A stretch of DNA of 8,566 bases from assembly GCA_022361315.1 (NCBI GenBank), contig JAKSBB010000821.1, forward strand, positions 1 through 8,566, in the 5' to 3' direction. Position 1 is the stretch's first letter. The number at the start of each line of letters is the position of its first letter. The translations under genes were made by a program, and so were the position numbers. The DNA comes from Desulfobacterales bacterium (GTDB lineage Bacteria > Desulfobacterota > Desulfobacteria > Desulfobacterales > Desulfobacteraceae). The notes below the pieces were generated by a model. It was not told where the DNA came from. It was given only the letters and a program-made list of their open reading frames with translations, and did no database searches. Shown piece by piece: positions 1-6,729 of the stretch.

Positions 1-1
1 G

Positions 2-1966
2 ATGGGGCTTTTGACAGACACCCATATGCCCGGGGAAACACCTGCCGAACCCGATGTAGACGGCTCCCGGGTGCTGCTCAAGGGGCTGATCCGGAACATG
101 AACCCCCTGTTGAAAAATGCCCTGGATCTCTTTGAAACCGGGGACGAGATCGGCAGGATGGTGATCATGGATCCCGAATTGCGCATCCGGGATGTCCGGC
201 ATTATCTTCATAAGCGATTGTTTGTGGGCCACCGGATGGGGAAGGGGTACTATCAGGGATTTGACATCAAAACAGAAACCGATCCCGCCACCGGAAAGGA
301 ATGCGATTATATAGAGGTGGCCCTGGTCCCCTATCAGTACAGCTTTGAGCCGGCTGCCATGAACCGGTCCAGCCTGAACGCCGTGGTGAAGAAGGGCCGT
401 AGCGCCTTGAATACCATCCGTTCCCGGCAGGCCCTGGATCTTGCAACCACCGTGCTGAATCCCAACGACCTTTTCATCGGCGCCATTAAGATTTCCCTGG
501 GGGATATTTACGGCATCATCGACGCCGTGGTCACCCCGGAAAAACAGAGCATCGTCCATCTGCCCGCCCGTCTGCTTGATCCCTTCCGGACTTTCCGGGA
601 CCGTCAGGTGGAGCTGTACCATTTCGGTGATACCCCGGTGACACTGGATAAAATACGCATCCGCATCCGGTTTTTCAGGAGCCACAACCCCCTGGCCGTC
701 CCCCTGGAAAAGACCCGGGTCAAGGAAGGGTACCGCCTGTGCGATCTCCTCACCCACGCAGAGGTCGCCAACCTGTTCTCCATCATTGATAACAATTGTG
801 ATAACAACTGCCTGGGGATGATTCTGAACAAGGGCAACTTCGTTCAGGTGCCCAGAGCCCTGAACCCCAACGGCGAGGCCCAGCTGGAGATCATCCGCAG
901 CTGCCTGGTGGAAAGTACCCAGAGAAAGCACCGCCCCAGCCTCCCCAATACAGATGATGAGAAATTCAAGGAAACCCTGGCCAAGCTCTCGGTTCTGGGC
1001 GGGGTCAACTCACGGGTGTTCATCGGCCGGGAATTCCCCGCAAGGGATGTGGTGGACGCCCTGCGCAGAAGCGGCCTGAGAACCTTCCTGATCAATACGG
1101 AAAACCCGGCCTTCGGGGATGACTACATCAAGCATATGATCAACCTGAGCCACGCCCCCCAGTCCCGGTGTGAATTCATGCGCTACGACCCGGATATCGA
1201 CAAGCTATACTCCTTTTATCACGGCTGCTTCATGGAACCGGATGACTGGGAGCGCTTTGACCGGGTCCGCTACTGGTTCGCCTTCTACGGCTCCCATACC
1301 AACGCGGCGGACAATAAACTGACCATGGATCTCATCAACCGTCTGGCCGCAGGCCTGGGAGACGAAATGGGCATCGTCCACGGCGGGGGACCCGGCCTCA
1401 TGAAAGAGGCCAACGATCTGGCCCGCCAGCACAATATCGTGTCCGTGGGCATTGCCATTGAACTGGAGGGGGAAAACCAGGCCTCCCTGACCACCTGCGA
1501 CGGTCTGATTAAATACAAGGAAGGCCTGCGCCTGGCCCGGCAGGACCATTTGCAAAAGCTGAGCAACCTGCCCATCATCAATACCGGCGGTTACGGCAGT
1601 GCCGAAGAATTGTCCATCACCATCACCTCCATGAAGATCCATGAAAATCCCCTGGCCCCCATCATTCTCCTGGATCCGGACAACCTCTGGGAAAATTCCC
1701 GGAAGCAGACCGAGGTGATCGCCAAAAAGAAATACGGCCCCGCCTTCACCCCCCATCTGGTGAAATCCTGCAAAACCGCAGCAGAGGCCGAAGAAGAACT
1801 CATCCGTTTTCTTACCCATCCGGACAAGTGGTACAAGAAAAACAAGATTCCTGCGGACAGCGTGGAAAAGGCCAGGGTAAAAGCCTCCCGTATCCGTAAA
1901 TCTTTTCTCTGCCAGGAACATGTGGAGGTGTTTGAGTCACCCAACCTCAGGCTTGAAACGGTTTAA
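2..1966 (+). CDS. LOG-family (lysine decarboxylase-like) Rossmann protein with long N-terminal region
   Basis: A 654-codon frame opens at an ATG on base 2 and ends in TAA. Bases before the ATG are outside the window, so no ribosome binding site can be checked and the true start may lie further upstream. The C-terminal half, from about residue 425 to 610, is a LOG-family nucleotide-binding fold. It starts with the strand-turn AFYGSHTN (427 onward), has GGGPGLMKEAND at 461-472, and has TGGYGSAEEL at 528-537, which matches the family PGGxGTxxE signature with Thr for Pro and Ser for Thr; the Glu pair is kept. Characterised LOG proteins (plant LOG, bacterial PpnN/YgdH) hydrolyse nucleoside 5'-monophosphates to base plus ribose phosphate, so a nucleotide nucleosidase role is plausible but unproven. 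Residues 1 to about 400 match nothing I recognise; they include a Cys/Asn-rich IDNNCDNNC stretch near 262-270. At 654 aa it is much longer than typical LOG proteins (about 180-250 aa) or PpnN (about 450 aa). No signal peptide or membrane segment is seen, so it is probably cytoplasmic. Confidence 0.8.
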   Translation: MGLLTDTHMPGETPAEPDVDGSRVLLKGLIRNMNPLLKNALDLFETGDEIGRMVIMDPELRIRDVRHYLHKRLFVGHRMGKGYYQGFDIKTETDPATGKECDYIEVALVPYQYSFEPAAMNRSSLNAVVKKGRSALNTIRSRQALDLATTVLNPNDLFIGAIKISLGDIYGIIDAVVTPEKQSIVHLPARLLDPFRTFRDRQVELYHFGDTPVTLDKIRIRIRFFRSHNPLAVPLEKTRVKEGYRLCDLLTHAEVANLFSIIDNNCDNNCLGMILNKGNFVQVPRALNPNGEAQLEIIRSCLVESTQRKHRPSLPNTDDEKFKETLAKLSVLGGVNSRVFIGREFPARDVVDALRRSGLRTFLINTENPAFGDDYIKHMINLSHAPQSRCEFMRYDPDIDKLYSFYHGCFMEPDDWERFDRVRYWFAFYGSHTNAADNKLTMDLINRLAAGLGDEMGIVHGGGPGLMKEANDLARQHNIVSVGIAIELEGENQASLTTCDGLIKYKEGLRLARQDHLQKLSNLPIINTGGYGSAEELSITITSMKIHENPLAPIILLDPDNLWENSRKQTEVIAKKKYGPAFTPHLVKSCKTAAEAEEELIRFLTHPDKWYKKNKIPADSVEKARVKASRIRKSFLCQEHVEVFESPNLRLETV

Positions 1967-1970
1967 TTCA

Positions 1971-1991
1971 ACCGGGGAAAACCTCCCCGGT
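1971..1991 (+). terminator. possible hairpin terminator after the LOG-family gene
   Basis: Five bases after the stop codon, ACCGGGG (1971-1977) and CCCCGGT (1985-1991) form a perfect 7-bp GC-rich stem around a 7-nt loop. No run of T follows (ATTCCTG), so it is not a classical intrinsic terminator. It could still be a 3' stabilising hairpin or a weak terminator. Confidence 0.35.
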
Positions 1992-2062
1992 ATTCCTGAA
2001 AAACCGTTAGATTGGGTATGAAAATACATAATACTGATTATTGCATTTCATTCAAAAGCATG

Positions 2063-2094
2063 GTTATCTCCGAAAAGCTAATTTTGGGGATAAC
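2063..2094 (+). promoter_or_regulatory. hairpin enclosing the ribosome binding site of the 137-aa ORF
   Basis: GTTATCTCCGAAA (2063-2075) pairs with TTTTGGGGATAAC (2082-2094) around the 6-nt loop AGCTAA. That gives 13 consecutive pairs, 11 Watson-Crick and 2 G-U. The GGGGA that would serve as Shine-Dalgarno for the ATG at 2097 (2086-2090) lies wholly in the 3' arm, and the start codon follows two bases after the stem. The layout suits a translational switch such as a U-rich RNA thermometer or a protein-bound leader. The outer nine bases also form a near-perfect DNA dyad (GTTATCTCC / GGGGATAAC), so a DNA operator is the alternative. The pairing is directly visible; the regulatory role is inferred. 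Confidence 0.5.
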
Positions 2095-2096
2095 AT

Positions 2097-2510
2097 ATGC
2101 ATATCGAAACGAACTTCTATAAGATCGCGGCCTATGCCGATGTCTGTCATGTAACGGCCTACGCATCCTGGGACGAGAAAGTCGCGGCCACCTATCTTAA
2201 GGACTGGACCCGGGTCTGTACCACCCTCTATTCAAATAAAAAATGGGCGATTCTCATCGACAAGCGGGACTGGCATCTCCACACCCCTGAAGCTGAGGAG
2301 ATGATTGCCCGGGAAATACAGACCACCGCCGTCACAAAACCGTCGAACTGGATTTTTATTATCGGCGATTCCGCCATGAAAGAATGGCAGACCGATAAAG
2401 CCCTGCCCCAGGAAGACAAAAGGGAGTGCAGATATTTTCAGACCCTTGACGAAGGCATTCATTGGCTGACGACTGAGGGCTACGAAATGAAACCTGCGGA
2501 CATCCGGTAA
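2097..2510 (+). CDS. small hypothetical protein, possibly STAS/SpoIIAA-like
   Basis: The 137-aa product starts at an ATG preceded by GGGGA at a 6-nt spacing, which supports this start. No signal peptide or transmembrane segment is visible, so it is probably cytoplasmic. The pattern of an N-terminal strand, a central WAILIDKRDWHLHTPEA segment (about residues 51-67) followed by a helix, then WIFIIGD (about 85-91) and a C-terminal helix, resembles small alpha/beta STAS or SpoIIAA-like domains, in which a buried 'strand-D-x-W' unit is followed by an amphipathic helix. This is only a fold-level impression. No catalytic motif or conserved phosphorylation Ser can be assigned, so the function is unknown. 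It is separated by 130 nt from the upstream gene and by over 300 nt from the hydrogenase operon, so it looks like its own unit. Its translation may be controlled by the hairpin just before the ATG. Confidence 0.7.
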   Translation: MHIETNFYKIAAYADVCHVTAYASWDEKVAATYLKDWTRVCTTLYSNKKWAILIDKRDWHLHTPEAEEMIAREIQTTAVTKPSNWIFIIGDSAMKEWQTDKALPQEDKRECRYFQTLDEGIHWLTTEGYEMKPADIR

Positions 2511-2835
2511 AGCCGTCTCTGACGGACAGACCGGGAGTCGTGATAAGCATTGTCTCCGACGTTGGTTAGGAATGAATTAGAAATAAGAGCTGAAATATTT
2601 TGAAATTCAGACTGATTTGGTATAGACTTTCCTAACGCAATAAAAAATACCAATTGAAATCTTGTTTTTAAAAATCGTGGAAGGTGGTTCAACATCGTCT
2701 CGCAGATGTGGACCAGGGGAATACGAAATTCGCGCCGGTGTACCTATTGGCGGATTTTGAAACGCCCTGGGGACAAAGGCAAGGCGATCCGGACCGCGAA
2801 CCCTGTTGTTGAACAAAAAGCCATACAGGAGCGCT
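2511..2835 (+). promoter_or_regulatory. intergenic leader of the hydrogenase operon
   Basis: No convincing gene is seen here. Just after the upstream stop, CCGTC-TCT-GACGG (2513-2525) is a small hairpin without a T tract. GTTAGGAA (2565-2572) recurs inverted as TTCCTAAC (2629-2636), with 56 nt between. A weak promoter candidate is TTGAAA (2600-2605) with TATAGA (2621-2626), but its spacer is only 15 nt. TTTTTAAAAA (2665-2674) is a self-complementary AT block, and ACATC/GATGT (2692-2696, 2705-2709) another small stem. Composition shifts from AT-rich to GC-rich around 2676. The hydrogenase promoter is probably in the AT-rich part but cannot be fixed from sequence alone. Confidence 0.3.
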
Positions 2836-4347
2836 ATGAAGATTGATATCGGGCCGGTTACACGTTTGGAAGGTCACTTGAATGTCAGCACCATCGTGGA
2901 GAACAACGTGATCAGGGAGGCCAGATGTATGGGGGAGATGTTCAGGGGATTCGAGACGTTTTTAAAAGGGCGTGATCCCCTTGATGCCCAGCAGATCACC
3001 CAGAGGATCTGCGGCGTCTGCCCCTATGCCCATGCCATTGCCTCTTCATATGCCCAGGAAAGTGCGTATCAGTTGCGGGTCCCTCCCAACGGACGGATTT
3101 TACACAACCTGATCCAGGGGGCCAACCATCTTTACGATTACCTGCTCCACTTTTATCAGTTGTCTGCATTGGATTTTGTGGATGTAACCGCCATTCTTCA
3201 GTACAAGGGCGCAGATCCGGACCTGGCGGCCCTGAAAGATTGGGTGGCCAGCGAAGTTAAATCGGAGTCCCAATTCCCGGCAGCGCCTTTCCTGCCGAGG
3301 TTATCGGGGAAATACATCGGGGATACCGAACTGAACATCGGTGCCCTGAAACACTACATCGAATCAATGGAGATACAGAAGAAGGCCAATAAGGCCTCTG
3401 CCATATTCGGTGGGAAATTTCCCCATGCCACGGCGATTTTTCCCGGCGGGTGTACCCAGGTGCCGAATGTGGACCATATATCATCCTACAGGGCGCTGAT
3501 TTCAGAGGTCCGGGATTTTATCCATCAAAAATATATTCCGGACATCCTGGCCGTGGCCGGCGGATTCCCTGAATACTGGGAATACGGCAAAACCCAAGGT
3601 GGATTTCTCTCATACGGTCTCATGCCCCTGGGGCCGGCCCTTGACAGCAAACGGCTTTTCGCCCCGGGGGTTTTGAACGGAGATACTTTATCTGCCGTGA
3701 ACTTCAATCATATCCGGGAAGATGTGAAGTACGCTAAATACGCCTCAAAATCCGGGCTCAAAGTAACAGAGGGTAACCTGATTCCGGATTCCCATAAGGC
3801 CGGCGCATATTCGTGGGTCAAGGCCCCCAGATATAAGGATACCGTGGTGGAGGTGGGCCCTGCGGCACGCATTCTGGTGGACTATTCGGCTGGAAATAAT
3901 TCCAAAGTCAAACAACTGGTGGATCACTTTGCAAAAACAGTCGGCATCGGGATTGAACAGCTGAATTCCGTTCTGGGCAGACATCTTTGCCGGGCCGTTT
4001 CTGCCGTTGTGATAGCGGATTTCCTGCTTGAGGAAACCGAACGTATTGACCCGAAGGGACCGTATATGGCTGAGTACGATCTCCCCGAGTCCGGAGAAGG
4101 ATTTGGCGCCACCGAAGCATCCCGGGGGGCCTTGCTCCACTATATAAAAATCAAAAACCACAAAATCGAGAAATACGAATGTGTGGTGCCGACCACGTGG
4201 AATTGTTCCCCCAAAGATGACAGGGACCGGCCCGGTCCCCTGGAATCCGCGCTTGTGGGTACCCGGGTTGAAAATCCGGAGGAGCAGATAGAAGCCAACA
4301 GGATCATCCATTCATTTGATCCCTGCTTAGCCTGTGCCGTTCATTAA
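2836..4347 (+). CDS. [NiFe] hydrogenase large (catalytic) subunit, without C-terminal extension
   Basis: This 503-aa subunit carries the Ni-Fe active site for reversible H2 oxidation. The ATG at 2836 is chosen because AGGAG sits 4 nt upstream and the product then begins in the family style, MKIDIGPVTRLEGH; a TTG at 2806 would add ten unconserved residues. The L1 motif RICGVCPYAH is at 57-66 (C59, C62) and the L2 motif DPCLACAVH at 495-503 (C497, C500, H503), giving all four metal-binding Cys. TGC at 497 shows it is not a selenocysteine [NiFeSe] form. Other family blocks are AYSWVKAPRY, EVGPAAR, LGRHLCRA and CVVPTTWN. The family EAPRG motif reads EASRG, with Ser429 before the conserved Arg430. 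Translation stops directly after H503, so the usual C-terminal peptide removed by a maturation endopeptidase is absent. It has no signal peptide and would be co-exported with the Tat-tagged small subunit, whose gene starts 25 nt downstream. The exact group-1 subgroup is not resolved. Confidence 0.95.
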   Translation: MKIDIGPVTRLEGHLNVSTIVENNVIREARCMGEMFRGFETFLKGRDPLDAQQITQRICGVCPYAHAIASSYAQESAYQLRVPPNGRILHNLIQGANHLYDYLLHFYQLSALDFVDVTAILQYKGADPDLAALKDWVASEVKSESQFPAAPFLPRLSGKYIGDTELNIGALKHYIESMEIQKKANKASAIFGGKFPHATAIFPGGCTQVPNVDHISSYRALISEVRDFIHQKYIPDILAVAGGFPEYWEYGKTQGGFLSYGLMPLGPALDSKRLFAPGVLNGDTLSAVNFNHIREDVKYAKYASKSGLKVTEGNLIPDSHKAGAYSWVKAPRYKDTVVEVGPAARILVDYSAGNNSKVKQLVDHFAKTVGIGIEQLNSVLGRHLCRAVSAVVIADFLLEETERIDPKGPYMAEYDLPESGEGFGATEASRGALLHYIKIKNHKIEKYECVVPTTWNCSPKDDRDRPGPLESALVGTRVENPEEQIEANRIIHSFDPCLACAVH

Positions 4348-4372
4348 AAATGTGCAAGACAAGGATGAATAT

Positions 4373-5275
4373 ATGATAGACAGAAGAGAATTCTTGAAAA
4401 TGGCTGGGTGTTTAAGTGTGGCCTTTGGTGTGTCCGGTTTACCGGAGGCGGTTCAGGCAGCCCTTAAAAACATTGATTACAAAACCGTTCCAAGACTTGT
4501 GTACCTGCAGGCCCAGTCCTGCACGGGATGCTCCATTTCCCTGCTCCAGGCGGAGTCTCCCGGTGCGGTTTCCATGGTCACCCAGTATTCAAAACTCTCC
4601 TTTCATGCCGACCTTTCGGCCACATCAGGCAAGCAGGCATTGCATCTGATCGAAGCATATATCCACGGCAATGCCGGCCCTTACTTTTTGGCCGTGGAAG
4701 GGGCCGTCCCCTGGGATATGCCCGAGGCCTGCATGCTGGGGGAAAAGCCCATTGCAGACTACCTGATGGACGCCGCCAAAACCATGAGCGGTGCCATTGC
4801 CGTGGGCACCTGTGCAACCCACGGGGGGATACCGGCCGCAGAAGGAAATCTGACCGGGGCCGTGGGGTTAAGGGAATTTTATAAACGTAAAAAGCTCACC
4901 CCGCTGCTCGTCGATATCCCGGGGTGTTCGGTACATCCCGACTGGGTGTGGAAAACCGTCATTCATCTCGTCCGGGCCGGATTGCCGGAGTTGGTCAACG
5001 GGCAGCCCGCACTTTTTTTCCAGCGCAAAGTCCATGAGATCTGCCCCAGATACCATGATTTCCAGCAGGAGATCTTTGCTGAAAAACTGGGGGATAAAGG
5101 CTGTCTGTTCAAGCTGGGATGCCTGGGACCGGATACCCTGGCGGACTGTCCCACACGCTGGTGGAACGGTGGGCAAACCTGGTGCATAGATGCCAATGCC
5201 CCGTGCATCGGGTGTGCATCCTCTATGTTTGCGGCCCGGAAGGATTTCCCCTTTTACCGTTCATTTGAAATGTAA
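4373..5275 (+). CDS. [NiFe] hydrogenase small (Fe-S) subunit, Tat-exported
   Basis: This 300-aa electron-transfer subunit starts at ATG 4373, with AAGGA 7 nt upstream; a GTG at 4334 overlapping the large-subunit gene is in frame but lacks family support. The N-terminus is a twin-arginine signal (DRREFLK at 3-9, hydrophobic core about 10-22, possible cleavage near VQA at 27-29), placing the enzyme in the periplasm. Proximal [4Fe-4S] ligands are C50 and C53 (CTGC), C147 (GTCATHGG) and C185 (PGCSVHP). The distal cluster has H221 and C224 (HEIC), C244 and C250. The medial cluster has C259, C278 and C281, plus C271 where oxygen-sensitive standard enzymes usually have a Pro, so a [4Fe-4S] instead of [3Fe-4S] medial cluster is predicted. 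The extra Cys pair of O2-tolerant membrane hydrogenases is absent. The protein ends about 20 residues after the last Cys with no membrane anchor, so the dimer should be soluble. The order large then small is opposite to most group-1 operons. Confidence 0.94.
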   Translation: MIDRREFLKMAGCLSVAFGVSGLPEAVQAALKNIDYKTVPRLVYLQAQSCTGCSISLLQAESPGAVSMVTQYSKLSFHADLSATSGKQALHLIEAYIHGNAGPYFLAVEGAVPWDMPEACMLGEKPIADYLMDAAKTMSGAIAVGTCATHGGIPAAEGNLTGAVGLREFYKRKKLTPLLVDIPGCSVHPDWVWKTVIHLVRAGLPELVNGQPALFFQRKVHEICPRYHDFQQEIFAEKLGDKGCLFKLGCLGPDTLADCPTRWWNGGQTWCIDANAPCIGCASSMFAARKDFPFYRSFEM

Positions 5276-5301
5276 CCCTCACTACCCATACGGAGAAAAA
5301 T

Positions 5302-6717
5302 ATGCAACCCAAATCCCTGTCACGTTTTTCCGTCACCTACCGGGTCAATTTCACCGTGATGTTTGTCCTGCTTATCTCATTGGTGCTGTCCGTTGCATTG
5401 GTAAACCGATTTGTGGAAAAAGAAATGCGGCACACCTATATGGATTCGGTTCAAACCCTCTTTAATTCATTTCAGGACGGGGTAAAGGGCTCACTTGAAC
5501 GGGGTCAGATGAAGAATTTTGAAAAGCTGCTCCAGGATCAGAATAAAATAAAAGGAGTTGTCGGGGTCAACCTTTACGACAGATTCGGCAAAATTGACCT
5601 CTCCTCCAACGATTTACAGACCGACGCGCAGCTTTCAGATGAGCTGCTGGCGCAGCTCAGTGCCACCAAAAACCAGATCATATTCGAAGAGGACACAACC
5701 ATCTCCGTTTACGGCCCTCAAATGATCGTTCCGGATTGCATCCGGTGTCACCCCACATGGAAAAAAGGGGAGATCGGCGGCATTCTGACCTTAACATACA
5801 GCCTGGCATCTCTGAACACGACCATCAAACGCCTGCAATATGCCACATCTGCCGGCTCTCTGATCCTGCTTGCCATTGTCAGCCTGATCATATTCATCGT
5901 CATGCGGAGGCTGGTCAGCAACCCCGTGAAGAATATTATCGTCAATTTATCCGGCAGTGCCCAGCGGGTTGAGAATGCGGCAAATCTGTCTTCGGAAAGC
6001 AGTCATTCCCTGTCGGACAATGCATCCCTTCAATCCGCATCCCTGAAACAGACCGAATCCTTCCTCAGTGAAATCCTGGATATGACGGGTAAAAACGTTG
6101 AAAATGCAGATGTCGCCGACACCATCATGGGGGAAACCAATGAGGTGATGATGGAATCCAACAAAGCCATGGAAGATCTGATTCGCGCAATCGGGAATAT
6201 TGAAGAGACGAACAATGAGACCGCCTCCACATTAAAACTGATAGATGAAATCGCCTTCCACACCAATCTTCTGGCACTGAATGCTGCGGTTGAGGCGGCA
6301 AGGGCAGGGGAGGCCGGTGCCGGATTCGCCGTTGTGGCCGATGAAGTGCGAAGTCTTGCACTGCGTGCGTCAGAGGCCGCAGGCAGCATCAATACAATGC
6401 TGGATGAATCCAACACAAGGGTCTCCAAAGGTGTGGAGTTATCCCAAAAGGCCAGGGAATCCCTTTCTTTTTCAACCCAGAAGGCGGATGAGGCCGTTGT
6501 ATTAATCAATCAGATTTCATCGGCATCCAAAGATCAGTCCAGACAGATCGAGGAATTAAGCGTCGCCATCTCAAAGCTGGGGCAGGTGACCAGCGACAAC
6601 CTTGAAGATGCGCAAAAAGCCTCTTCCGTTTCAAATCAAATGCAGGCCCAGTTTAAAAATCTGAATAAAGATATCGATAAATTGAAGGTCCTCATGAGAG
6701 GGAAACGTATGAGCTGA
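5302..6717 (+). CDS. methyl-accepting chemotaxis protein with periplasmic c-type heme motif
   Basis: This 471-aa transmembrane chemoreceptor would signal to CheA/CheW. Its ATG has GGAG 6 nt upstream and lies 26 nt after the hydrogenase small-subunit stop, so it is probably co-transcribed. Transmembrane helix 1 is at about 15-34 and helix 2 at about 181-201. The ~145-aa periplasmic domain between them contains DCIRCHPTW with CxxCH at 146-150, the attachment motif for c-type heme, followed by [12 protein letters not shown]. This resembles the heme-containing sensor domains known from Desulfovibrio DcrA and Geobacter MCPs. The cytoplasmic part is a long coiled coil whose conserved hairpin tip lies around 314-353 ([34 protein letters not shown]). 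His320 replaces the usual Gln of IAFQTN. Only the first stretch after helix 2 (SNPVKNII, about 206-213) looks HAMP-like; the second half of a HAMP domain is not evident. There is no C-terminal CheR-binding pentapeptide. Likely stimuli are redox potential, O2 or electrons from H2. Confidence 0.92.
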   Translation: MQPKSLSRFSVTYRVNFTVMFVLLISLVLSVALVNRFVEKEMRHTYMDSVQTLFNSFQDGVKGSLERGQMKNFEKLLQDQNKIKGVVGVNLYDRFGKIDLSSNDLQTDAQLSDELLAQLSATKNQIIFEEDTTISVYGPQMIVPDCIRCHPTWKKGEIGGILTLTYSLASLNTTIKRLQYATSAGSLILLAIVSLIIFIVMRRLVSNPVKNIIVNLSGSAQRVENAANLSSESSHSLSDNASLQSASLKQTESFLSEILDMTGKNVENADVADTIMGETNEVMMESNKAMEDLIRAIGNIEETNNETASTLKLIDEIAFHTNLLALNAAVEAARAGEAGAGFAVVADEVRSLALRASEAAGSINTMLDESNTRVSKGVELSQKARESLSFSTQKADEAVVLINQISSASKDQSRQIEELSVAISKLGQVTSDNLEDAQKASSVSNQMQAQFKNLNKDIDKLKVLMRGKRMS

Positions 6718-6729
6718 CAATTGTTTGGG

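Noticed and set aside
1205..1921. Long minus-strand open frame (238 codons) inside the LOG-family gene
   Set aside because: It lies fully antisense to a gene with clear family motifs, has no ribosome binding site, and is Gly/Phe-rich low-complexity sequence typical of a GC-rich shadow frame.
2619..2632. Sigma54-like promoter upstream of the hydrogenase operon (GG-N10-CC)
   Set aside because: The -12 element has CC instead of GC, and the -24 element matches TGGCAC poorly.
2607..2816. Short minus-strand frame in the hydrogenase leader, and a plus-strand frame ended by TGA at 2758
   Set aside because: Neither has a good start signal or a recognised family. The TGA is in frame with the hydrogenase, but nothing indicates selenocysteine readthrough.
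2806..2835. Earlier TTG start for the hydrogenase large subunit
   Set aside because: It adds ten residues with no family counterpart and has no Shine-Dalgarno; ATG 2836 has AGGAG and the conserved MKIDIGPVTRLEGH beginning.
3745..4311. Minus-strand open frame (188 codons) inside the hydrogenase large-subunit gene
   Set aside because: It is antisense to conserved hydrogenase sequence and no protein family is recognisable.
4334..4372. Earlier GTG start for the small subunit, overlapping the large-subunit gene
   Set aside because: ATG 4373 has AAGGA at a good distance and places the RR motif at residues 4-5, as usual for Tat signals.
4400..4411. Lipobox-like MAGC in the small-subunit signal peptide
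   Set aside because: The Cys comes before, not after, the hydrophobic core, so lipoprotein processing does not fit; the segment matches ordinary hydrogenase Tat signals.
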